Source: Acinetobacter geminorum
Lineage (GTDB): Bacteria > Pseudomonadota > Gammaproteobacteria > Pseudomonadales > Moraxellaceae
Assembly (NCBI RefSeq): GCF_013009345.1
Contig: NZ_JABELE010000005.1
Location: 139,149-203,148 of the forward strand
DNA: 64,000 nt
Reading direction: 5' to 3'
Shown here: in pieces, positions 1 to 9,153 of the stretch
How positions within the stretch are numbered: the first letter of the stretch is position 1
Layout: each line of letters opens with the position of its first letter
Position numbers and translations under genes: made by a program
The notes under the pieces: model-generated
Databases searched by the model: none
What the model was told of the DNA's origin: nothing
What the model saw: the letters and a program-made list of their open reading frames with translations, nothing else

Positions 1-1
1 A

Positions 2-1168
2 CGCGGAAAAGGAAAAAAAGATGGCTCTCTTTACGAAGTAAAACCAATTACATTACTGACCACCTTATTAAATGAATTACAACAACGCCATCAACTCGAT
101 ACCTCTAAAGTCGATGACATTATTTTGGGGTGTGTAACACCAATTGGCGATCAAGGTGGTGATATTGCCAAAACTGCAGCGATTGCAGCAGGTTGGAATG
201 ATGATGTTGCTGGGGTGCAAATCAATCGCTTTTGTGCATCAGGTTTAGAAGCAGTCAATATGGCAGCAATGAAAGTTCGCTCTGGCTGGGAAGATTTAGT
301 GGTTGCGGGTGGCGTTGAATCAATGTCACGTATCCCAATGGGTTCTGATGGCGGACCGTGGGCGTTAGATCCGGAAACCAACCTTAAATCATCTTTTGTT
401 CCACAAGGTGTCGGCGCTGACCTCATTGCAACCTTAGATGGCTATAGCCGAGAAGATGTTGATAATTTTGCCGTAAAGTCACAACAAAAAGCAGCGGCAG
501 CTCAAGCAAATGGTTATTTCGATCAATCAGTTGTGCCAGTCAAAGATCACGCAGGTGTTGTGATTTTAGAAAAAGATGAATTTATTAAAGGCAATACCAC
601 ACTTGAAGGGTTAGCAAAGCTCAACCCAAGTTTTGAAATGATGGGGCAAATGGGCTTTGATGCTGTTGCCCTGCAAAAATATCCAGAAGCACAAAAAGTA
701 AATCATGTTCATCATGCCGGTAACTCATCAGGTATTGTCGATGGAGCAGCTCTTGTTTTACTGGCTTCAGAAAAAGCAGTGAAAGAACAAAACTTAAAAC
801 CACGCGCTAAAGTTTTGGCGACTGCATTAGTCGGTACTGATCCAACCATTATGCTGACTGGCCCTGCCCCTGCCGCACGCAAAGCTTTGGAAAAAGCTGG
901 TTTAACAATTGATGATATTGACCTATTTGAAGTCAACGAAGCATTTGCAGCTGTCGTGATGCGTTTTATTAATGAGCTCAATGTGCCTGCTGAAAAAGTC
1001 AACGTAAATGGCGGTGCGATTGCTTTAGGCCATCCCTTAGGAGCAACCGGTGCCATGATTTTGGGTACATTACTTGATGAGCTTGAACGTCAAAATAAAA
1101 AACGCGGTTTAGCAACGCTCTGTGTCGGCGGTGGTATGGGTATTGCCACCATTATTGAACGTGTATAA
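2..1168 (+). CDS. Acetyl-CoA acyltransferase (thiolase), 5'-truncated by window edge
   Basis: Thiolase that cleaves 3-ketoacyl-CoA (or condenses acetyl-CoA) in the cytoplasm, the last step of beta-oxidation. The reading frame is open from base 2, so the N-terminus lies outside the window. An ATG-like start near 125 would remove part of the core fold and is not used. The nucleophilic cysteine is in RFCASGLEAV, the histidine in GGAIALGHPLGATG and the second active-site cysteine in CVGGGMG, so all catalytic residues are present. It ends 20 bp before a hydratase/dehydrogenase gene on the same strand, and the two very probably form one operon. The substrate chain length cannot be told from sequence. 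Confidence 0.93.
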   Translation, partial: RGKGKKDGSLYEVKPITLLTTLLNELQQRHQLDTSKVDDIILGCVTPIGDQGGDIAKTAAIAAGWNDDVAGVQINRFCASGLEAVNMAAMKVRSGWEDLVVAGGVESMSRIPMGSDGGPWALDPETNLKSSFVPQGVGADLIATLDGYSREDVDNFAVKSQQKAAAAQANGYFDQSVVPVKDHAGVVILEKDEFIKGNTTLEGLAKLNPSFEMMGQMGFDAVALQKYPEAQKVNHVHHAGNSSGIVDGAALVLLASEKAVKEQNLKPRAKVLATALVGTDPTIMLTGPAPAARKALEKAGLTIDDIDLFEVNEAFAAVVMRFINELNVPAEKVNVNGGAIALGHPLGATGAMILGTLLDELERQNKKRGLATLCVGGGMGIATIIERV

Positions 1169-1188
1169 AAATTTAGGGATATATAAAG

Positions 1189-3324
1189 ATGAGTGCAATT
1201 CAATACGAAAAAAATGCCGACAATATTGTCATTTTAACGCTTGATTCAACTGGTCAGTCTGCAAATACCATGAATGCAGAATTTCGTGACTCGCTTGATG
1301 AGGTCACCCAGAAACTTAAAGCAGAAACAGAGCTTTCAGGTGTTATTTTTCGCTCAGCAAAAAAAACTTTCTTTGCTGGTGGTGATTTAGATGAACTGAT
1401 TCAAGTTCAACCTGAGCATGCAACTGACTTTTTCAATATGGTTGAGAAGTTAAAAGGTCATCTAAGAACGATTGAAACACTAGGGATTCCCGTGGTTGCA
1501 GCATTGAATGGCACGGCACTGGGCGGAGGATGGGAAATCGCATTAAGTTGCCATCACCGTATTGCAATCAATGATCCAAAAAGCAAATTTGGCCTACCAG
1601 AAGTTACCTTAGGTTTACTACCGGGCGGCGGTGGTATTGTACGTATGGTCCGTCTGCTTGGTCTTCAAAATGCATTCCCATTTTTAATGGAAGGTAAGCA
1701 GTTCGGTGTCGATAAAGCCAAATCTTTAGGCTTAATTCATGACACAGCTGAAAATGAACAAGAACTTTTAGATAAAGCGATTGCTTGGATCAAAGCCAAT
1801 CCAAAATCTCAACAGCCTTTTGATGTGAAGGGTTATAAAATTCCGGGTGGTGATCCAAAAACTCCGGCAGTTGCACAAGTTCTCGCTATTGCACCAGCCA
1901 TGTTAAAAGACAAAACCAAGGGCTGCTATCCTGCTCCTGAAGCGATTATGGCTGCCGCAGTTGAAGGTGCTCAAGTTGATGTCGATACCGCCTTGCGCAT
2001 CGAGTCTCGCTACTTTACTCAGCTTACAACAGGTCAAATTTCTAAAAATATGATCGGCACTTTCTGGCATGGTCTAAATGCAATTAAGTCTGGTGCTAGT
2101 CGTCCTGCCGACGTTCCAAAATGGCAAGCGACTAAAGTTGGTGTATTGGGTGCAGGCATGATGGGTGCAGGTATTGCTTATTCAACAGCCATTAAAGGCA
2201 TTCCAGTTGTACTTAAAGATGTATCTGTTGAAAATGCTGAGAAAGGTAAAGCTTACTCACAAAAGCTCTTAGATAAACGTGTTTCACAAGGCCGCATGAC
2301 CGCAGAAAAACGTGATCAGATTTTATCTCTCATCACGGCGACAGCTTCCGCTCAAGATCTTCAAGGTTGTGATTTAATTATTGAAGCGGTATTTGAAAAT
2401 CAAGAACTCAAAGCTAAAGTCACTCAAGAAGCCGAGCAATATCTAGCGCCTAACGGTGTGATGGCATCAAACACCTCAACCCTGCCAATTACAGGTTTAG
2501 CTCAGGCAAGTAAGGATGATAAAGCTTTTATCGGTCTGCATTTCTTTAGCCCTGTCGACAAAATGCAGTTGGTTGAGATTATTAAAGGTAAAAACACCTC
2601 TGCAGAGACACTTGCCAAAGCTTACGACTTTGTACAACAAATTGGAAAAACACCGATTGTTGTTAATGATAACCGTGGTTTCTTTACCAGTCGTGTGTTT
2701 GGTACTTTCATTCAAGAAGGTATGCGCTTGCTTGCCGAAGGTGTCCACCCAGCGCGTATTGAAATGGCAGCACTGAAAGCTGGTATGCCAGTTGGCCCCC
2801 TCGCTATTCAAGATGAAGTATCTTTAACATTAACTGAACATGTTGCTAGTGAAGCACGCAAAGCTCTACAAGCCGAAGGAAAAGATTTACCTAAAACTTC
2901 TGTAGATGAAGTGGTTCACACCATGATTCATGAGTTAAACCGTAAAGGTAAAGCTGCTGGAGCTGGTTTTTATGAATATCCTGAAAATGGTAAAAAGCAT
3001 TTATGGGAAGGCTTAAACCGCTGGAAAAAAGATCATGATATTTCTGAACAAGATATGATTGATCGCATTCTGTTTGTACAGGCCTTAGATACTTTACGTT
3101 GTTATGAAGAAGGCGTACTGGAATCTGTAATTGATGCCAATGTCGGTTCTATTTTTGGAATTGGTTATGCACCTTGGACTGGAGGAGCAATTCAATTCCT
3201 AAATCAATATGGTACTGATAAAGCACAAAAACGCGCAGAAGAGTTGGCTGCCAAATATGGTGAGCGCTTCATACCCCCAACGTTACTAAAAACTAAAGCC
3301 GAGCAGAAACAAAATATTCAGTAA
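1189..3324 (+). CDS. Bifunctional enoyl-CoA hydratase / 3-hydroxyacyl-CoA dehydrogenase (FadB/FadJ-type alpha subunit)
   Basis: A 711-residue multifunctional beta-oxidation protein. The crotonase domain occupies about residues 1-190; FFAGGDLDEL and GTALGGGWEIAL form its oxyanion-hole region. From about residue 317 a Rossmann domain begins with GVLGAGMMGAGIAYS (NAD binding), followed by the dehydrogenase signature GLHFFSPVDKMQLVEII and two C-terminal 3HCDH helical domains. The length fits FadB/FadJ (about 710-730). It would hydrate enoyl-CoA and oxidise 3-hydroxyacyl-CoA, passing ketoacyl-CoA to the thiolase encoded 20 bp upstream. A hairpin terminator follows. Whether it is the FadB or FadJ orthologue is not decided here, so no symbol is given. 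Confidence 0.93.
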   Translation: MSAIQYEKNADNIVILTLDSTGQSANTMNAEFRDSLDEVTQKLKAETELSGVIFRSAKKTFFAGGDLDELIQVQPEHATDFFNMVEKLKGHLRTIETLGIPVVAALNGTALGGGWEIALSCHHRIAINDPKSKFGLPEVTLGLLPGGGGIVRMVRLLGLQNAFPFLMEGKQFGVDKAKSLGLIHDTAENEQELLDKAIAWIKANPKSQQPFDVKGYKIPGGDPKTPAVAQVLAIAPAMLKDKTKGCYPAPEAIMAAAVEGAQVDVDTALRIESRYFTQLTTGQISKNMIGTFWHGLNAIKSGASRPADVPKWQATKVGVLGAGMMGAGIAYSTAIKGIPVVLKDVSVENAEKGKAYSQKLLDKRVSQGRMTAEKRDQILSLITATASAQDLQGCDLIIEAVFENQELKAKVTQEAEQYLAPNGVMASNTSTLPITGLAQASKDDKAFIGLHFFSPVDKMQLVEIIKGKNTSAETLAKAYDFVQQIGKTPIVVNDNRGFFTSRVFGTFIQEGMRLLAEGVHPARIEMAALKAGMPVGPLAIQDEVSLTLTEHVASEARKALQAEGKDLPKTSVDEVVHTMIHELNRKGKAAGAGFYEYPENGKKHLWEGLNRWKKDHDISEQDMIDRILFVQALDTLRCYEEGVLESVIDANVGSIFGIGYAPWTGGAIQFLNQYGTDKAQKRAEELAAKYGERFIPPTLLKTKAEQKQNIQ

Positions 3325-3364
3325 TTTAGTCCTATTAAATATTTAAAAAACTGCATAAACCTTA

Positions 3365-3402
3365 CCCATATAAATATATTTTATTTATATGGGTTTTTCT
3401 TT
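3365..3402 (+). terminator. Rho-independent terminator after the beta-oxidation pair
   Basis: The arms CCCATATAAA and TTTATATGGG form a 10-bp stem followed by TTTTTCTTT. It lies 40 bp after the stop of the hydratase/dehydrogenase gene. Confidence 0.8.
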
Positions 3403-3489
3403 ATGGCCTTTAAGATTTCAGCCCCCTGCCCAAATATGCTATAAATAGACTTCATTTTTGTGCTTCTATAGCACATTCGAGAAATTCTT

Positions 3490-3747
3490 ATGTCCGATAA
3501 AAATTCTTCCGAGTCAGCAATTTTAGGCTGGAAATTTGTTCTGATCGTTGGTGTTTTAAGTGCGATTTTCCTTGGCTTTTTCTATTTAGCAATGAGTAAT
3601 GAACCTGACTATATGCCAGGTGCACAGCGCAAAGCTCAACAAGAGCAAATGCAGCAAAAGGCTGAACACTCTACAGAGCAACATGCTCAGCATAGTGACA
3701 ACATGCCTGAAATGGATATGCAAGAACATAAGCAATCAACTCAGTAA
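3490..3747 (+). CDS. Small single-pass membrane protein with His/Met-rich tail
   Basis: An 85-residue protein with no family I recognise. Residues about 13-35 (WKFVLIVGVLSAIFLGFFYL) form one transmembrane helix. The following roughly 50-residue tail is rich in Gln, Met, His and Glu (for example HSTEQHAQHSDNMPEMDMQE). The Met/His content could bind copper or another metal, but this is inference. It stands alone between the upstream terminator and a patatin gene 15 bp downstream, with which it may be cotranscribed. Confidence 0.7.
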   Translation: MSDKNSSESAILGWKFVLIVGVLSAIFLGFFYLAMSNEPDYMPGAQRKAQQEQMQQKAEHSTEQHAQHSDNMPEMDMQEHKQSTQ

Positions 3748-3762
3748 TCAGATATTTTTCAA

Positions 3763-4623
3763 ATGACAGATTTTTCCCGCAACGCACTGGTTGTAGAAGG
3801 TGGAGGCATGCGTGGTGCCTTTACCAGTGGTGTACTTGACTCATTTTTACAACAGCAGTTCAATCCTTTTGACCTATACGTTGGTGTATCGTCTGGTTCA
3901 ACCAATGTCGCCAACTACTTAGCAGGCCAGCAAGGCCGCACTCTAACGTTTTATATTGATCACTCACTTCGTCCTGAATTCATCGATTACAAACGCTTTT
4001 TTAAAGGCGGTGATTTACTTGATTTAAAATGGATGTGGGAAATTGGTGAAAAAGAACATCCACTTGATCAACAGAGTCTTTTTGCCAAAAATCCTGATTT
4101 TTATATGGTGTTGACGCATGCTAAAACAGGCCATCCAGAATATCTTCGTGCGGGTAAAGATAATTTGCTAAATGCGCTTCGTGCTTCTAGCTCAATTCCA
4201 GTTTTAACGCGTCATCCCGTCGATATTATGGGTGAACCTTATTTTGATGGTGGCGTTGCAGATGCCTTACCCATTCGCTGGACGGCTCAGCAAAGTGGCG
4301 TAAAAAAACTGTTAGTTTTACGTAGTCGTCCGAAAAACTATTTCAAAGCAAGTAGTCGAGGTGATCAATTCCTCGCAAAATATGCTTTTAAACATCATTA
4401 TGGTTTTGCAAACAGCTTGCGTAGCCGCTGTGCTCGTTATAACGCTTCGGTCGATTTTGTTCGTGGTGAAAATCCAGAACAGCAAATTTTAGAAGTGTGC
4501 CCACCACCACTTAAAAATATGGCTGGCCGTTTAACTACTAATCCGAAAAAGCTTCGCTATAGCTATGAAGTCGGTTTAGAGACTGGCTTACAAGCCATCG
4601 AAAACTGGAATGCAATGAAATAA
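3763..4623 (+). CDS. Patatin-like phospholipase family protein
   Basis: A 286-residue serine lipid hydrolase of the patatin fold. The oxyanion-hole glycine stretch is VVEGGGMRGAFTSGVL near the N-terminus, the nucleophile is in the GVSSGS elbow at about residue 45, and the Asp of the catalytic dyad is in DGGVADALP at about residue 163. No signal peptide is visible, so it is probably cytosolic, like E. coli YjjU, which it resembles in size. The ribosome-binding site is poor. Its 3' end meets a convergent GNAT gene across a shared hairpin. The lipid substrate is unknown. Confidence 0.9.
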   Translation: MTDFSRNALVVEGGGMRGAFTSGVLDSFLQQQFNPFDLYVGVSSGSTNVANYLAGQQGRTLTFYIDHSLRPEFIDYKRFFKGGDLLDLKWMWEIGEKEHPLDQQSLFAKNPDFYMVLTHAKTGHPEYLRAGKDNLLNALRASSSIPVLTRHPVDIMGEPYFDGGVADALPIRWTAQQSGVKKLLVLRSRPKNYFKASSRGDQFLAKYAFKHHYGFANSLRSRCARYNASVDFVRGENPEQQILEVCPPPLKNMAGRLTTNPKKLRYSYEVGLETGLQAIENWNAMK

Positions 4624-4625
4624 AT

Positions 4626-4661
4626 CTAAATTGAGATTTCTAAAAAGAAGTCTCAATTTAG
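4626..4661. terminator. Bidirectional hairpin between convergent genes
   Basis: CTAAATTGAGA and TCTCAATTTAG form a perfect 11-bp stem around a 14-nt loop. It lies between the patatin stop and the GNAT gene and includes the last bases of the GNAT gene. Confidence 0.6.
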
Positions 4662-5072
4662 CTCTAAAACCATATCAATATGTGGAATGCCACAGTCTTC
4701 GTAAATCTCACCTTGCACATGAAAACCTAAAGCTTCGTAAAAAGCTGTCACATAAGTTTGCGCAGAAAGCTTTAAGTAAGGCAGTTTATGACGACGTGCA
4801 TAGTCAATAATATGCTGCATTAAAATTTTACCTACACCCTGCTTTCGATAAGGCATTAAAACAGCAACACGCCCTACGCTATGCTGCGGCAACAAACGTG
4901 CTGTAGCGATAGGCTGATCTTTGTCATAGACAATAAAATGTAGAACTGTGGCATCCAAGTCGTCCCATTCATCTTCAGGTGCAATTCCCTGTTCTTGGAT
5001 AAAGACTTGTTCACGGATGTATTTGGCATCTTGCTCAAGCTGTTCCCAACCACCCTCTACAATTTTATACAT
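4653..5072 (-). CDS. GNAT family N-acetyltransferase
   Basis: A 139-residue single-domain GNAT acyltransferase that would transfer an acetyl group from acetyl-CoA to an unidentified amine. The acetyl-CoA-binding motif A is seen as VAVLMPYRKQGVGKILMQHI (R/QxxGxG form). The C-terminal strand region TAFYEALGFHVQGEIYEDCG fits the YjcF/ElaA-like group. It lies 12 bp downstream of a methyltransferase gene on the same strand and is likely cotranscribed with it. Confidence 0.88.
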   Translation of the reverse strand: MYKIVEGGWEQLEQDAKYIREQVFIQEQGIAPEDEWDDLDATVLHFIVYDKDQPIATARLLPQHSVGRVAVLMPYRKQGVGKILMQHIIDYARRHKLPYLKLSAQTYVTAFYEALGFHVQGEIYEDCGIPHIDMVLELN

Positions 5073-5084
5073 CCATTCACCTTC

Positions 5085-6323
5085 CTAGCACTTACAGCCG
5101 ATATTTTCGATCGGCAACTGATCTTGCAATAACAATTCCAACGTTTGTTTTTTAATTCCGTACATTTCTTTCAATGCTTGTATTTGAGCCATAATCTTGG
5201 CGTCAGGCTGTGAAACATTTCTACGTTTTGTCGCCAAAATCATTTTATTTTTGCTGGTATGTTCAAGAGACACAAACTCAAAAACTTTGGTTTCATAACC
5301 ATACGCTTTTAAAAGTAACGCACGTAAAGTGTCAGTCAGCATCTCGGCTTGTTGTCCAGCATGAATACCAAACTGTAGCATTGGTTGTAAAACTTCTGGA
5401 CTATGTAATTGAGGACGTAACTCTTTGTGGCAACATGGCGCGCACATAATCATCGAAGCGTTTAGACGAATTCCTGTATGAATAGCAAAGTCAGTCGCAA
5501 TATCACACGCGTGTAAGGCAATCATTACATCCAGCTTTTCCGGTTGATAACTACGAACATCACCTTCAAAAAAGTCTAAATGATTGAAATGAACTTTGTC
5601 TGCAACGTTCTGGCAAAACTCCACCAAATTACGACGCAGCTCTACACCAGTAATTAATGGTGTTTTCTGTTGTTGTTGCAGATAATCATATAATGCAAAA
5701 GTTAAATAACCTTTACCTGATCCAAAATCGACAATGCGTAACTCTTGTTGAGACGCATCAATCTGTTCATAGGCACTCGCAAAAATTTCGATAAATTTAT
5801 TAATCTGTTTCCATTTACGAGCCATGCTTGGAATGACCTGAGCTTTTTCATCAGTAATACCCAGCTCTTTTAAAAATGCATTCCCCTGCTGTACATAGCG
5901 CTGCTTTTCACGGTCATGCGCTTGAACCGTTTGTGTCGTATTTATTGCCTGCTTTTTGCCCATATTTAATATGGCTTTTTTCTTATTTTTTTTAAGTTGA
6001 ATTTCTTGAGTAGTCGAAAATAAGTTTGCTTGCTTACACTGAGTGATTAATTGCTCAATCTGTTGCAAACCTTCTTGAAATGAATAGTTTTTAGTCACAT
6101 CTTGGGTCGTGTGATGATATAGAGCTGAAAGCTGTTTTTGACCATGTAGCTCTACAACGCGGAAAGTGATTTTTTCCAGCTGCGCCAACTCTCCCTTATA
6201 TTGGCTCAAGATCAAACGCTCAAAAGCTTGTTGGTCAAGCATTTGCTTGATTTCATGAAAGAATTGCTGTTCTTGCTCAAAGGAGAAAACCGACACAGAT
6301 ATACCTGAAAAATGAAGACTCAT
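5085..6323 (-). CDS. Class I SAM-dependent methyltransferase (Methyltransf_32-like)
   Basis: A 412-residue cytosolic protein. The N-terminal ~180 residues have no recognised fold and include a lysine-rich segment (LKKNKKKAILNMGKK). Then comes a Rossmann methyltransferase core: motif I is IVDFGSGKGYLTFALYDYL, followed by ITGVELR and IALHACDIATD. A CAPCCHKELR segment downstream has paired cysteines. This layout matches uncharacterised methyltransferases of the PF13679 type; a nucleic-acid target is plausible but not shown. It is the first gene of a probable two-gene unit with the GNAT protein. Confidence 0.82.
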   Translation of the reverse strand: MSLHFSGISVSVFSFEQEQQFFHEIKQMLDQQAFERLILSQYKGELAQLEKITFRVVELHGQKQLSALYHHTTQDVTKNYSFQEGLQQIEQLITQCKQANLFSTTQEIQLKKNKKKAILNMGKKQAINTTQTVQAHDREKQRYVQQGNAFLKELGITDEKAQVIPSMARKWKQINKFIEIFASAYEQIDASQQELRIVDFGSGKGYLTFALYDYLQQQQKTPLITGVELRRNLVEFCQNVADKVHFNHLDFFEGDVRSYQPEKLDVMIALHACDIATDFAIHTGIRLNASMIMCAPCCHKELRPQLHSPEVLQPMLQFGIHAGQQAEMLTDTLRALLLKAYGYETKVFEFVSLEHTSKNKMILATKRRNVSQPDAKIMAQIQALKEMYGIKKQTLELLLQDQLPIENIGCKC

Positions 6324-6424
6324 ATAAAATAGAAGTTTAAAGGGTCTAGGATTAAAAATAAAATAACTTTACGACTGTTTTGTATTTCTATACATTTGTA
6401 TTTTTAATCAAAAAAATTAAAGTT

Positions 6425-7066
6425 ATGAGTAAATCTGTGTTGGAAACTTACGATCCAAAAGAAGAACTATTTAATGCCTATAGTCATGGTGCTGGTGTTG
6501 TTATGGCAGTTGTAGCGTCTATCTTTTTAATTATAAAGGGATCTTATCTTTCAACTGCTCAGTGGGTGGGCTTATGGGTATATTCATTTAGTCTAATTTT
6601 AGTTTTCACCAGTTCTACACTCTATCATTTTGCTCAAACACAAAACCTACGCTACTGGTATAAAAAACTCGATCACACTGCCATTTATTATTTAATTGCT
6701 GGAACATATACCCCATTCTTAAGCATTGCTATACCTACACAAAAAGCTCATATTTTACTTATTGCTCTCTGGAGCATTGCTGCAATTGGTACACTTTTCA
6801 AGTTAGTTTTTATTCATCGTTTTCAAAAAATTTCTTTGCTGGCCTATATTGTAATGGGATGGCTTGCCGTTTTTGTAATGGATGATATGCGTACTTATTT
6901 GAGTAAAGACGCATTGATTTTCTTGATTATTGGCGGGTTAGCTTATACGGTTGGAGCATTGTTTTACGCGTTAAAAAAGGTAAGATATACCCATGCGATC
7001 TGGCATATTTTTGTGCTTTTAGGTGCAGGAGCACACTTTCTTGCGATCTATTGGTACATTGTTTAG
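6425..7066 (+). CDS. Hemolysin III / PAQR family membrane protein (TrhA-like)
   Basis: A 213-residue inner-membrane protein with about seven hydrophobic helices. The PAQR/Hly-III metal-site motifs are present: YSHGAGVVMA at the first helix, SSTLYHFAQ, LDHTAIYYLIAGTYTPF, and the C-terminal HAIWHIFVLLGAGAHFLAI with paired histidines. The ATG at 6425 (MSKSVLETYDPKEE) is chosen because the open frame further upstream starts with a non-standard codon and adds a low-complexity leader. It is monocistronic. The family was named for haemolysis; bacterial members are linked to membrane fluidity homeostasis. Confidence 0.88.
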   Translation: MSKSVLETYDPKEELFNAYSHGAGVVMAVVASIFLIIKGSYLSTAQWVGLWVYSFSLILVFTSSTLYHFAQTQNLRYWYKKLDHTAIYYLIAGTYTPFLSIAIPTQKAHILLIALWSIAAIGTLFKLVFIHRFQKISLLAYIVMGWLAVFVMDDMRTYLSKDALIFLIIGGLAYTVGALFYALKKVRYTHAIWHIFVLLGAGAHFLAIYWYIV

Positions 7067-7198
7067 TCCATTTTTCACTCATATTCAGTGATCCTGAAAG
7101 AGTCATGGATGATGTTCTTTCACGCTATTCTTTGAGAAAAATACGTCTTTAAAAAGAGTAGCTATTAAAAATAAATTTTAACGGATATAAGGACTTAT

Positions 7199-8509
7199 AT
7201 GGAGTCAACTTCTGCGACTGCTGCTCCTGTAGTAGCCACTAATTCAAAAACACGAGTTTTGTTTGCAAGCTTAGTCGGTACAACTATTGAGTTCTTCGAC
7301 TTTTATATCTATGCAACAGCCGCCGTGATTATCTTTCCTCACCTATTTTTCCCTGCTAGTAGTGGCAGTGCCGCAGTCTTACAATCTCTGGCAACCTTTG
7401 CAATTGCCTTTATTGCTCGTCCTATCGGTGCCGCATTATTTGGCCATCTAGGAGATCGTATCGGCCGTAAAGCAACTTTAGTTGCGGCTTTACTGACCAT
7501 GGGTATTTCAACCGTATTTATTGGTTTACTTCCAACCTATGCCCAAATCGGGATTGTCGCACCATTACTATTAGCTGTTTGTCGTTTAGGACAAGGGCTA
7601 GGCTTAGGTGGTGAATGGAGTGGCGCAGTATTATTAGCGACTGAAAATGCCCCAGAAGGAAAAAGAGCATGGTACGGCATGTTTCCGCAGCTAGGTGCCC
7701 CAATTGGCTTTATTTTGGCAACAGGTTCATTCTTACTATTAAGCGCAGTTATTCCTGAGCAAGCATTCATGCAATGGGGTTGGCGTATTCCATTCATTGC
7801 TAGTGCTGTATTGGTTATTGTTGGCTTATATATCCGTTTAAAACTTCATGAAACTCCAGCTTTCCAGAAAGTCTTAGATAAGCAAAAAGAAGTTAATATT
7901 CCATTTAAAGAAGTCTTAACCAAACATACAGGTAAGCTTATTCTTGGTACAGTTGCAGCCATCTGTACCTTTGTTGTGTTCTATCTTACTACCGTATTTG
8001 CCTTAAACTGGGGAACCACTAAACTGGGTTATGCGCGTGGTGAATTTTTAGAACTTCAACTCTTTGCTACACTTTGCTTCGCCGCATTCATTCCTTTATC
8101 GGCTATTTTTGCAGAAAAATTTGGTCGAAAAACAACTTCTATTGGCGTCTGTATCGCTGCTGCGATTTTCGGCTTGTTTTTCTCTAGCATGTTAGAGTCT
8201 GGAAATACCTTAATCGTATTCCTTTTCTTATGTACTGGCTTGGCAATTATGGGCTTAACCTATGGTCCAATTGGTACAGTTCTTTCTGAACTTTTCCCAA
8301 CCTCTGTTCGTTATACAGGTTCAGCATTAACCTTTAACTTGGCTGGTATTTTTGGTGCATCTTTTGCCCCACTGATTGCGACTAAACTTGCTGAAACTTA
8401 TGGTTTATATGCGGTTGGTTATTATCTTACTGCTGCATCACTTTTATCATTAGTTGCGTTCTTACTTATTCGTGAAACGAAAAATGATGATGTCAATAAT
8501 CAGATTTAA
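7199..8509 (+). CDS. MFS transporter, metabolite:H+ symporter (MHS) family
   Basis: A 436-residue, 12-helix permease. MHS features are TTIEFFDFYIYATAA in helix 1, the loop 2-3 motif FGHLGDRIGRKATL, RLGQGLGLGGEWSGAVLLATENAP, and YGPIGTVLSELFPTSVRYTGSAL late in the protein. These place it with ProP/KgtP/shikimate-type symporters. The substrate cannot be assigned; no catabolic genes flank it. AAGGA precedes the ATG by a few bases. It ends just before a strong terminator. Confidence 0.9.
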   Translation: MESTSATAAPVVATNSKTRVLFASLVGTTIEFFDFYIYATAAVIIFPHLFFPASSGSAAVLQSLATFAIAFIARPIGAALFGHLGDRIGRKATLVAALLTMGISTVFIGLLPTYAQIGIVAPLLLAVCRLGQGLGLGGEWSGAVLLATENAPEGKRAWYGMFPQLGAPIGFILATGSFLLLSAVIPEQAFMQWGWRIPFIASAVLVIVGLYIRLKLHETPAFQKVLDKQKEVNIPFKEVLTKHTGKLILGTVAAICTFVVFYLTTVFALNWGTTKLGYARGEFLELQLFATLCFAAFIPLSAIFAEKFGRKTTSIGVCIAAAIFGLFFSSMLESGNTLIVFLFLCTGLAIMGLTYGPIGTVLSELFPTSVRYTGSALTFNLAGIFGASFAPLIATKLAETYGLYAVGYYLTAASLLSLVAFLLIRETKNDDVNNQI

Positions 8510-8529
8510 AGTTTTAAAGACACCCCTAT

Positions 8530-8566
8530 AAAAAAAGCCAGTTCAATTTGAACTGGCTTTTTTTAT
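8530..8566. terminator. Rho-independent terminator, probably bidirectional
   Basis: AAAAAAAGCCAGTTC and GAACTGGCTTTTTTT form a perfect stem with a small AATTT-type loop. It lies between the convergent MFS gene and the secreted-protein gene. Confidence 0.88.
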
Positions 8567-8577
8567 ACGTAAATGAA

Positions 8578-9021
8578 TTAATTCATTGATGCAGGATTTG
8601 CTGGAGCAACACTATTTGTTGCAGCTGGCGCTGTTACATTACTTGCTGCAACTGCCGCTGGTCCTGCTACAGCTGCTTCACCGATTAAAGCAACTTTTGC
8701 TTTTTCTTGGCTTTTTGCAGAGAGAGCAGGGTTACTTGCCACAATACGATTAATGTTTGCTGAGTTTGCTGGAGCAATCGCAGTAGTTTGTAAAATAATT
8801 GGGCGATTACCTGTGTTACCCAACGTATAGCGAATACCTGTACGTGGACTAATCACTGTAGTATTTTCTTGCTTCACTACAGCTTGAGCCGAAGTTGGGC
8901 CTTTTGCTGCAAGTACTTTGTCAACCGTTGTCGTTTGAGGGGCTGAAGCTGCTTCTGCTGCAAAAACAAAACTTGGTACAGCAAGAACAGTTAAAAATAA
9001 AGGTTGTAATACTTTTTTCAT
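8578..9021 (-). CDS. Small secreted Ala-rich protein, unknown function
   Basis: A 147-residue protein with a clear Sec signal peptide: MKK followed by LQPLFLTVLAVPSFVFA, cleaved probably before AEA. The mature part is rich in Ala, Ser, Thr and Asn (for example APAATNSVAPANPASMN) and has no domain I recognise. The start at 9021 is supported by GGAAAG six bases upstream; a longer frame adds only MYVGKT. It is predicted to be periplasmic. It lies downstream of, and in the same orientation as, secA-side transcription but has its own leader. Confidence 0.75.
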   Translation of the reverse strand: MKKVLQPLFLTVLAVPSFVFAAEAASAPQTTTVDKVLAAKGPTSAQAVVKQENTTVISPRTGIRYTLGNTGNRPIILQTTAIAPANSANINRIVASNPALSAKSQEKAKVALIGEAAVAGPAAVAASNVTAPAATNSVAPANPASMN

Positions 9022-9109
9022 TGTCTTTCCAACATACACTCTGGATGAGAAGTAAATAGCATTTAATGCTTAAAACTGCAAACATTATTCACAGGCTTAC
9101 TACAAACAT

Positions 9110-9143
9110 AAAAAAAGCAGAACAATTGTTCTGCTTTTTTTTG
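9110..9143 (-). terminator. Terminator downstream of secA
   Basis: AAAAAAGCAGAACAA and TTGTTCTGCTTTTTT form a perfect inverted repeat immediately after the secA stop. On the minus strand it ends in a T-run, as it does on plus. Confidence 0.85.
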
Positions 9144-9153
9144 TGAAGGCAGA

